A stretch of 10,432 nucleotides of DNA from Deltaproteobacteria bacterium (GTDB lineage Bacteria; Desulfobacterota; BSN033; UBA1163). A model generated the notes under the pieces. That model had not been told where the DNA came from. It was given only the letters and a program-made list of their open reading frames with translations, and searched no databases. This document shows positions 5,539 to 10,432 of this stretch, one piece after another (positions within the stretch are counted from its first letter, which is position 1; each line of letters opens with the position of its first letter). The stretch lies in the NCBI GenBank assembly GCA_016875255.1, contig VGRU01000119.1:1-10432 (forward strand). Reading direction: 5' to 3'. Position numbers and translations under genes: made by a program.

Positions 5539-5754
5539 ATGGGGACACCTGTAACAGTGCCAATGGTGGGTAAGATTGTTTCTGTTTCTGTAAAAATAGG
5601 GGATCAGATAAAAGAGGATGATCAGGTGGCTGTCCTGGAAGCGATGAAGATGGAGATGCCGATTGTGGCTCCGGTTACCGGAACCGTGAAAGAGATCAAC
5701 GTAACCCCTGGACAGGAGGTCGAGGCAGAGGCAGTGATTGCCATGATCGGATAG
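5539..5754 (+). CDS. Free-standing biotin carboxyl carrier (biotinyl-domain) protein
   Basis: A 71-residue protein made of a single biotinyl domain. Lys37 within EAMKM (34-38) is the biotin attachment site. The hammerhead halves are visible as PMVGKIVSVSVKIGDQI (8-24) and APVTGTVKEINVTPGQEV (44-61). It would shuttle CO2 between the biotin carboxylase or carboxyltransferase/decarboxylase subunits of a multi-protein enzyme. None of those partners is in the window. In an anaerobic benzoyl-CoA cluster, two partners make sense: a sodium-pumping glutaconyl-CoA or methylmalonyl-CoA decarboxylase, or an acyl-CoA carboxylase. Which one is inference only. AGAGGAGG (5523-5530) lies 8 bases before the ATG. 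The next gene begins 23 bases downstream, so the two are probably co-transcribed. Confidence 0.92.
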   Translation: MGTPVTVPMVGKIVSVSVKIGDQIKEDDQVAVLEAMKMEMPIVAPVTGTVKEINVTPGQEVEAEAVIAMIG

Positions 5755-5777
5755 GGAACGGAAGGAAAACCTGAACA

Positions 5778-6239
5778 ATGGATATGGAATTTTTGTCTGG
5801 AGTGAATATACGGCCGATGACCGTTGATGATGTGGGTGCGATCGTTGAGATCGATCTTAAAGTCATTGGAAAGTCGAGGCCCGATTACTGGAAAAAGATG
5901 GTCCCTGAAAACCCGCAGTATCCTTTCCTCTCCCTGGTGGCTGAGTTTGAAGGAAAGGTGATCGGGTTTGTGCTCGGGGAGGTGAGCGGGTGGGAATTCG
6001 GGGTTCCCGACACGATCGGATGGCTCAGCATTATCGGGGTGGACCCGGACTACCAGCATAAAGGGGTTGCGAGAAGATTGAGCCAGGAATTCATCAAGAA
6101 CCTAAAGTCCATCAACGTGAGCGTCATCTATACCTTGGTCAATTGGAATGATTGGGACCTCCTCAAGTTTTATAAAGAGATGGGCTTTACGAGAGGAGGA
6201 GATATGATCAATCTGGAGCTGAAGATCGATGAAGGATAG
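5778..6239 (+). CDS. GNAT-family N-acyltransferase (RimI-like)
   Basis: A 153-residue GCN5-related acetyltransferase. The N-terminal strand is VNIRPMTVDDVGAIVEID (9-26). The central part is FEGKVIGFVLGEV followed by LSIIGVDPDYQHKGVARRL (83-101), in which QHKGVA is the acyl-CoA pyrophosphate-binding Q/R-x-x-G-x-G/A loop. The C-terminal part is VNWNDWDLLKFYKEMGFTRGG (121-141), with the usual FYxxxGF motif. It is expected to move an acetyl or other acyl group from CoA to an amine, probably a protein N-terminus or lysine. The target is unknown. It starts 23 bases after the biotin carrier gene, with GGAAGGAAAA upstream of the ATG, so it is in the same transcript. Its place in an aromatic-acid cluster recalls GNAT enzymes that acylate acyl-CoA ligases in Rhodopseudomonas, but that link is inference. 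Confidence 0.88.
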   Translation: MDMEFLSGVNIRPMTVDDVGAIVEIDLKVIGKSRPDYWKKMVPENPQYPFLSLVAEFEGKVIGFVLGEVSGWEFGVPDTIGWLSIIGVDPDYQHKGVARRLSQEFIKNLKSINVSVIYTLVNWNDWDLLKFYKEMGFTRGGDMINLELKIDEG

Positions 6240-6267
6240 AGGAGCGCCCTGAAGGGGCTTAAGGAGC

Positions 6268-6358
6268 GGGGCTTTGCCCCTCGAGGAGCGTTCTGCTTTG
6301 CTGGACTTGCGGGTTGAGGATAAAGGATTTTGCCTCTAACCTCAAGGTCCGAAGGACC
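6268..6358. repeat. Small hairpin repeats in the gap before the SDR gene
   Basis: GGGGC-TTT-GCCCC (6268-6280), TTGAGG/CCTCAA (6314-6319 with 6340-6345) and GGTCC-GAA-GGACC (6346-6358) are perfect hairpins. AACCTCAAG also occurs twice in direct orientation (6338-6346 and 6360-6368), flanking the GGTCC hairpin. No T-run follows, and no ORF of interest is present. They look like short extragenic palindromes. Confidence 0.55.
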
Positions 6359-6425
6359 GAACCTCAAGCCATTTATGGCAGTCCTCGATCGGAGCGGTCC
6401 TCCTATGAAATGAAAGGAGATGCAA

Positions 6426-7181
6426 ATGGGTCGTCTGGAAGGTAAAGCAGCAGTTGTAACAGGCGGAGGAAGAGGGATCGGAAGAGCGATCTGCCTTGCC
6501 TATGCAAAGGAAGGCGCGGATGTGATCGTCAATTATGCGTCGCAAGAGAAACCCGCGCAGGAAGTCGTTGAGATGATCGGGAAGATGGGCCGGAAAGGTG
6601 TGGCCATCAAAGGCAATGTGGCCCTCAAGGCCGATGCGGAGAAGATCATTAACACCTGTATTGACCATTTCGGAAAGGTTGACATTCTGGTCAACAATGC
6701 AGGGGTATCCAAACCCAATATGCTTTACAAAATGTCAGAGGAACAGTGGGATGAGGTGATTGACATTCAACTTAAAGGTCCATTCCTTTGCACTCAGATG
6801 GCCTCCAAATATATGATGGAGAGAAAATACGGAAGGATCATCAATGTGACCTCTTCAGCCGGATTGTGGGGAACAAAGGGGCAGATCAACTACAGTGCGG
6901 CAAAGGGAGGGGTCGTTGCACTGACCAAATCGGCTGCGCGGGAATTGGCGGGGCATGGAATTACGGTGAATGTGGTTCAGCCGGGATATGTGGGTACGGA
7001 GATGTTCGACAGGGTTAAGGCAGACCCTAAACTGATGGAGATTTACACGGGCAGGATTTTGTTGGGCCGATTTGCGGAACCGGATGAGGTCGCCCACACC
7101 TTCGTCTTCCTGGCATCGGATGAGGCGAACTATATCACCGGCCAGCTCATCTGCGTGGATGGCGGGCTGGGAATGACTTAA
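6426..7181 (+). CDS. Short-chain dehydrogenase/reductase, FabG-like (probable hydroxyacyl-CoA dehydrogenase)
   Basis: An NAD(P)-dependent classical SDR of 251 residues. The cofactor motif TGGGRGIG is at 12-19, NNAG at 90-93, the catalytic Ser in VTSSAG (Ser143/144), and YSAAK with Tyr156 and Lys160. The C-terminal ITGQLICVDGGLGM is typical of FabG-like enzymes. The fourth catalytic-tetrad position, normally Asn in a V-I-D-x-N-L-x-G segment, is Gln115 here (VIDIQLKGPF). In this cluster it most likely oxidises or reduces a cyclic or linear hydroxyacyl-CoA, such as 3-hydroxypimeloyl-CoA or 2-hydroxycyclohexanecarboxyl-CoA (as BadH does). A role in fatty-acid synthesis cannot be excluded. The ATG at 6426 is preferred because AAAGGAG (6413-6419) is 6 bases upstream; an ATG at 6420 would abut it. 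Confidence 0.9.
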   Translation: MGRLEGKAAVVTGGGRGIGRAICLAYAKEGADVIVNYASQEKPAQEVVEMIGKMGRKGVAIKGNVALKADAEKIINTCIDHFGKVDILVNNAGVSKPNMLYKMSEEQWDEVIDIQLKGPFLCTQMASKYMMERKYGRIINVTSSAGLWGTKGQINYSAAKGGVVALTKSAARELAGHGITVNVVQPGYVGTEMFDRVKADPKLMEIYTGRILLGRFAEPDEVAHTFVFLASDEANYITGQLICVDGGLGMT

Positions 7182-7187
7182 TCAATC

Positions 7188-7274
7188 GCGGATTGCGGAT
7201 TCTGGATTGCGGAATTAGATCTTGATGAAAAGGTCCTGATGAAAAAACAAATCCGCATTCCGAAATCCGAAATC
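7188..7274. repeat. Imperfect inverted repeat of GGATTGCGG-type units
   Basis: The left side holds tandem GGATTGCGGATT-like units (7188-7216). The right side (about 7249-7274) holds the complementary AATCCG...AATCCG pattern, so the two arms of roughly 25 bases can fold on each other with several mismatches. Two copies of TTGATGAAAA/CTGATGAAAA lie between them. Simple repeats of this kind are common between genes in this bacterial group. Confidence 0.55.
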
Positions 7275-7299
7275 AAAAATTAAAAAGGGGGTGAAAGAT

Positions 7300-8412
7300 A
7301 TGTCGCAATTACCTGATAAGATTGAAACTTGGCAAATGGTTCAACCCACAACCAAAAACAAGGAGACAGGAGAGGTCATCCCAGGGAAGTTGGCAAAAAC
7401 TTCTATTCCAGTTCCAGCATTAGGGCCTGGGGACGTGTTGGTCAAAGTGGCAGGATGCGGTGTTTGTCATACCGATTTGGGGTACTTTTATGATGGTGTT
7501 CCTACTGTATCCAAACCGCCATTAACCCTTGGACATGAGATTAGTGGAACTGTGGTTGCCGGAGATGAGAAATGGATTGGGAAAGAAGTCATTATCCCTT
7601 CGGTGATGCCCTGCCGTCAATGTTTGCTCTGTAAAACCGGTCGTGGGAATCGATGCTTAGCCCAGAAGATGCCTGGAAACAGCATCGGGATCTATGGAGG
7701 AAATTCAAGCCACATTCCGGTTCCTTCCATTGATCTCTGTGAGGTCAGGAATCGGGGAAGCATCCCTTTGGAACACCTTGCGGTGGTGGCTGATGCCGTG
7801 ACCACACCATACCAGGCAGCCAAAAGGGCCGATCTCCAGCCAGGGGATAATGTGATCATCGTCGGGGTGACCGGAGGAGTCGGTGTCTACATGGCTCAGA
7901 CAGCCAAAGCTCTGGGAGCAAAAGCGGTCATCGGTATTGCAAGAAATCCTGAGAAATTGCAAAGGGCATTAAAGTATGGCGTTGACTTCGTCATCAGTTC
8001 TCAGGATAAACAGGTTAAAGAAATCCGAACCGAATTTCGGGAAATCTGCAAGAAGAATGGGTTAGAGGCTGGTTTTGGCTGGAAAATATTTGAGGTGAGC
8101 GGAACCAAGGCGGGTCAGGATCTCGCCCTGGAATTCCTCTCTTTTACGGGTAAACTGGTTCTGATCGGCTTTGGGATGGCCAAAAATGAATACAGCATGT
8201 CAAGACTGATGGCCTTCGATGCGGATATCCTTGGAACCTGGGGATGTTTGCCCGAATATTATCCCATCGTGTTGGATATGGTTCTCACCAAGAAGATTGA
8301 TATTGCACCTTTTGTCGAGGTGAGACCCATGAGCCAGATTGCATCGGTCTATGATGAGGTTCACAAAGCTGGCTCTCCGGCCAAGAGGATTGTGCTGACA
8401 CCGGATTTTTAA
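7300..8412 (+). CDS. had: 6-hydroxycyclohex-1-ene-1-carbonyl-CoA dehydrogenase
   Basis: A zinc-containing medium-chain alcohol dehydrogenase of 370 residues. It oxidises 6-hydroxycyclohex-1-ene-1-carbonyl-CoA to the 6-oxo compound with NAD+, the second step of the lower benzoyl-CoA pathway (Had; called BamQ in strict anaerobes). Visible features are the catalytic-zinc segment CGVCHTD (Cys56, Asp59), GHE (His79-Glu80), and a structural zinc site with Cys105, Cys108, Cys111 and Cys119. The Rossmann glycine motif GVTGGVGVYMAQTAKALGA starts near residue 189. The specific substrate is assigned from the overall sequence look and from its place directly before oah and dch. The ATG at 7300 is preferred over GTG 7291, which lies inside the GGGGGTGA Shine-Dalgarno region. 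The 118-base gap upstream holds an inverted repeat and no evident promoter. Confidence 0.92.
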   Translation: MSQLPDKIETWQMVQPTTKNKETGEVIPGKLAKTSIPVPALGPGDVLVKVAGCGVCHTDLGYFYDGVPTVSKPPLTLGHEISGTVVAGDEKWIGKEVIIPSVMPCRQCLLCKTGRGNRCLAQKMPGNSIGIYGGNSSHIPVPSIDLCEVRNRGSIPLEHLAVVADAVTTPYQAAKRADLQPGDNVIIVGVTGGVGVYMAQTAKALGAKAVIGIARNPEKLQRALKYGVDFVISSQDKQVKEIRTEFREICKKNGLEAGFGWKIFEVSGTKAGQDLALEFLSFTGKLVLIGFGMAKNEYSMSRLMAFDADILGTWGCLPEYYPIVLDMVLTKKIDIAPFVEVRPMSQIASVYDEVHKAGSPAKRIVLTPDF

Positions 8413-8420
8413 AACTGGGA

Positions 8421-8501
8421 CAATGGAATACTGGAATGTTGGAAGATTGGGTTTAATTGTAATTTTTGATCATCATTCCATTATTTCACCATTCCAATCT
8501 T
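8421..8501. repeat. Imperfect inverted repeat of TGGAATA/CATTCCA units
   Basis: Units such as ATGGAATA, TGGAATG and AAGATTGG on the left (8421-8450) are mirrored by CATTCCA, CATTCCA and CCAATCTT on the right (8474-8501). The innermost pair, AAGATTGG (8443-8450) with CCAATCTT (8494-8501), is perfect. It occupies half of the gap between had and oah. A T-run-like ATCTTTTTATC follows the right arm, so weak termination on the plus strand is possible but not convincing. Confidence 0.55.
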
Positions 8502-8568
8502 TTTATCGTCAATGGTAGAGATATTAGGGTTGACTACAACACATTAACAAAATAGAAAGGAGGATGTT

Positions 8569-9717
8569 ATGTCATTAAAGTGGATGCCACGAGAGCATGA
8601 GATGAAAAACCACAGCCGGTATGGATCGGAGCATTGGGGGACCGAGGCCCCATGCACGGTGTACGAGAAAAGGCCTTTGAAGGATCCGAAGGGGAATGTC
8701 ATCCCCGGGCTTTTCAATGTTTGGATCAGGCTCAATAACCCGGCCCAGTATAATTCCTACACCACCGAGATGGTGAAGGGCGTCATCGCAGGGTTTGAAA
8801 ATGCCTCGACCGACCGCTCGGTCGTGGCCGTCGTATTTACAGGCACAGGACCTTATTCCTTCTGCACCGGCGGCAACACCAGGGAGTATTCGGAATATTA
8901 CAGCATGCGGCCCGAAGAGTATGGGTCTTACATGGAGCTCTTCAATAACATGGTGGACTCCATCCTCATGTGCAAGAAACCGGTTATCTGCAGGGTGAAC
9001 GGAATGAGGGTAGCAGGAGGGCAAGAAATAGGCACGGCCTGCGACCTGACCGTCGCCTCTGACCTTGCCGTCTTAGGTCAGGCAGGTCCCCGGCACGGCT
9101 CCGCTCCGGTGGGCGGGGCTTCTGACTTTCTTCCCTTCTTCCTCTCGATCGAGGACGCCATGTGGAGCTGCATCAGTTGCGAAACGTGGACTGCGTATAA
9201 GATGTGGCGCAAGGGCCTCATTTCCAAGTGCGTTCCCGTTCTCAAGGATGAAAAAGGGCAATGGGTTCGAAATCCCCAGGTCATCACCGACACCTATGTG
9301 AAAGATGGCGACCTTGTCTATGGAGAGATGAAGACTGGAGACGAATTCAAGAAGGCGAGGGAATGGGTAGGAAATAAGCTGAAAAACAATGAATATGATT
9401 TTGCCCTTCTCGATGCGGAGGTGGAGAAGATTTGCTGGACCTTTGCGAATCTCTTCCCCGGTTGTTTGATCATGTCTATTGACGGCATCCGGAACAAGAA
9501 GAAGTTCTTCTGGGATCAGGCAAAGAACCCGAACCGCCACTGGCTGGCCGCCAACATGATGGGTGAGGCTTTCCTCGGATTCGGCGCCTTCAACACGAAG
9601 AAGATCACCGGAGCCGACACAATCGATTTCATCAAGTACCGTCAGAATATTGCCGAAGGCAAGCTTGTGGACGAGACTTTCTTTGAGGAAGTTCTGGGCA
9701 AGCCCCAGAGCAAGTAA
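8569..9717 (+). CDS. oah: 6-oxocyclohex-1-ene-1-carbonyl-CoA hydrolase (ring opening)
   Basis: A crotonase-superfamily enzyme of 382 residues (Oah, called BamA in strict anaerobes). It adds water to 6-oxocyclohex-1-ene-1-carbonyl-CoA and cleaves the ring to 3-hydroxypimeloyl-CoA. It is a widely used marker of anaerobic aromatic degradation. The oxyanion-hole segments of the superfamily are visible as FCTGGNTREY (98-107) and MRVAGGQEIGTACDL (146-160). They are followed by AGPRHGSAPVGGASDFLP (172-189), an Oah-specific stretch. The protein is about 120 residues longer than ordinary enoyl-CoA hydratases, as expected for this family. The ATG at 8569 has GAAAGGAGG five bases upstream. It is flanked by had and dch on the same strand, the order known from Geobacter- and Syntrophus-type clusters. 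No frameshift or missing segment was seen. Confidence 0.96.
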   Translation: MSLKWMPREHEMKNHSRYGSEHWGTEAPCTVYEKRPLKDPKGNVIPGLFNVWIRLNNPAQYNSYTTEMVKGVIAGFENASTDRSVVAVVFTGTGPYSFCTGGNTREYSEYYSMRPEEYGSYMELFNNMVDSILMCKKPVICRVNGMRVAGGQEIGTACDLTVASDLAVLGQAGPRHGSAPVGGASDFLPFFLSIEDAMWSCISCETWTAYKMWRKGLISKCVPVLKDEKGQWVRNPQVITDTYVKDGDLVYGEMKTGDEFKKAREWVGNKLKNNEYDFALLDAEVEKICWTFANLFPGCLIMSIDGIRNKKKFFWDQAKNPNRHWLAANMMGEAFLGFGAFNTKKITGADTIDFIKYRQNIAEGKLVDETFFEEVLGKPQSK

Positions 9718-9741
9718 GGTTAAAATGATGTGTAAAACTGC

Positions 9742-9836
9742 ACCCTTTGGGCCTGGAAATCTTCCTTTTTAAAGGGTATCTTTTTATGAATGCGTAAAGA
9801 TTGTAGAAATTGCCCTCTCCCTTGACGGGAGAGGGC
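9742..9836. repeat. Intergenic palindromes, including a perfect 10-bp stem
   Basis: GCCCTCTCCC (9812-9821) and GGGAGAGGGC (9827-9836) form a perfect 10-bp stem with a TTGAC loop, followed by AGGGGTGAGGGTGA. This is the form of the CCCTCTCCCTT...GGGAGAGGG extragenic repeat found in many bacteria. Upstream, ACCCTTT (9742-9748) pairs with AAAGGGT (9771-9777). The 208-base gap between oah and dch has no credible ORF. The stem has no T-run on the plus strand, so read-through into dch is likely. Confidence 0.65.
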
Positions 9837-9925
9837 AGGGGTGAGGGTGATTTGACTTTGATTCCCCCTCCCCTCTATTTTTCCTCCCACCAGTGGAAGG
9901 GAAATATTCGGAAGGAGGCAGACCA

Positions 9926-10432
9926 ATGGCTTTTAAACATATCCAGACCGAAATGAAGGAAGGCGTGGCAACGCTGACACTGAATCGCGCTCCCCTCAAT
10001 TGGCTCAACCTTGAAATGATGGAAGAGTTCAATGCTTATATTGAGAGCTTGATGCAGGAAAAGCCCCTTAAGCTTCTTGTCATTCAAGCGGCAGGGAAGG
10101 CCTTTTCCGTGGGCGTGGAGGTGGCGGACCATCTTGGCGATCTTGGGCCCAAGATGATCGAGACCTTTCATAAAATGTTTCGATTGATGGACGACCTAAA
10201 AGTTCCTTCCATTGCGGTAGTCAATGGCGCCGCGCTCGGAGGGGGGTGTGAATTGGCGATTTATTGCGACATGGTGATCGCCACCGAAAGAGCAAAGTTT
10301 GGGCAGCCTGAAATTCAGGTCGGCGTCTTTCCGCCTATCGCCGCTTTGATCTTTCCGAGGATGATCGGACGAAAGAAAGCAATGGAGTTAATCCTCACAG
10401 GCGATACGATCGGCGCCCAGGAGGCTCTGGGG
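9926..10432 (+). CDS. dch: Cyclohexa-1,5-diene-1-carbonyl-CoA hydratase (3' end cut by window edge)
   Basis: The first 169 codons of a crotonase-fold hydratase, open to the right edge. Dch (BamR in strict anaerobes) adds water to cyclohexa-1,5-diene-1-carbonyl-CoA, the product of benzoyl-CoA reductase, giving 6-hydroxycyclohex-1-ene-1-carbonyl-CoA for Had. Visible features are the two oxyanion-hole segments, GKAFSVGVEVADHL (57-70) and NGAALGGGCELAI (100-112), then FGQPEIQVGVFPPIAA (125-140). The GVEVADH and VGVFPP stretches resemble known Dch proteins more than general enoyl-CoA hydratases. The ATG at 9926 follows AAGGAGG by 7 bases. About 90 residues should be missing. The specific call leans partly on the had-oah context. 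Confidence 0.88.
   Translation, partial: MAFKHIQTEMKEGVATLTLNRAPLNWLNLEMMEEFNAYIESLMQEKPLKLLVIQAAGKAFSVGVEVADHLGDLGPKMIETFHKMFRLMDDLKVPSIAVVNGAALGGGCELAIYCDMVIATERAKFGQPEIQVGVFPPIAALIFPRMIGRKKAMELILTGDTIGAQEALG

Noticed and set aside
5337..5573. 78-codon plus-strand frame before the biotin carrier
   Set aside because: It is made of intergenic repeat sequence, overlaps the real start of the biotin carrier in another frame, and has no Shine-Dalgarno.
8530..8558. Promoter-like TTGACT, 17 bases, TAGAAA before oah
   Set aside because: The -10 match is weak and runs into the Shine-Dalgarno, so the transcript would lose its ribosome-binding site.
9073..9540. Minus-strand open frame of 155 codons opposite oah
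   Set aside because: A shadow of the strongly conserved Oah frame; the product resembles no known family.
9812..9836. 10-bp stem as a rho-independent terminator after oah
   Set aside because: No T-run follows on either strand, and the sequence matches a common extragenic repeat type.

Overview
The window reads as an obligately anaerobic, aromatic-degrading bacterium, most likely of the former Deltaproteobacteria (Desulfobacterota; a Syntrophus- or Desulfobacterium-like relative). The right-hand half carries three adjacent genes of the lower benzoyl-CoA pathway in the order had-oah-dch (bamQ-bamA-bamR of strict anaerobes). The intergenic gaps are full of the palindromic repeats common in such genomes. 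The taxonomic call is inference from gene content; there is no rRNA or other marker gene.

Left block, minus strand (1-2270): a truncated gene fuses a KaiC-like domain that has lost its P-loop to a PEP/pyruvate-binding (PEP-synthase-type) domain. Upstream of it is a 388-base gap. In transcription order this gap holds a candidate promoter, two hexaloop hairpins resembling an ANTAR RNA target, an alternative-pairing hairpin, a strong intrinsic terminator and a 195-bp MITE-like element. The next gene upstream encodes a GAF-ANTAR protein, the class of regulator that binds such hairpin pairs to prevent termination. I read this as a possible sensor - RNA switch - target-gene unit, and it is the most interesting part of the window.

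Middle block, minus strand (2271-3962): a 135-bp composite repeat, then the housekeeping pair ruvX-mltG. These two genes overlap and share a promoter close to the ruvX start.

Right block, plus strand (4008-10432): a near-consensus sigma70 promoter, preceded by a 23-bp dyad placed like a LysR-type activator site. It drives an acyl-CoA dehydrogenase, a free-standing 71-residue biotin carrier, a GNAT acyltransferase, a short-chain dehydrogenase with an altered catalytic tetrad, then 6-hydroxycyclohexenecarbonyl-CoA dehydrogenase (had), the ring-opening 6-oxocyclohexenecarbonyl-CoA hydrolase (oah/bamA) and the start of cyclohexadienecarbonyl-CoA hydratase (dch). Dch hydrates the dienoyl-CoA made by benzoyl-CoA reductase, Had oxidises the alcohol and Oah opens the ring to 3-hydroxypimeloyl-CoA. 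The acyl-CoA dehydrogenase, SDR and biotin carrier could serve the later beta-oxidation and glutaryl/glutaconyl-CoA steps. Five of the six gaps between these genes hold an inverted repeat; only the 23-base gap before the GNAT does not.
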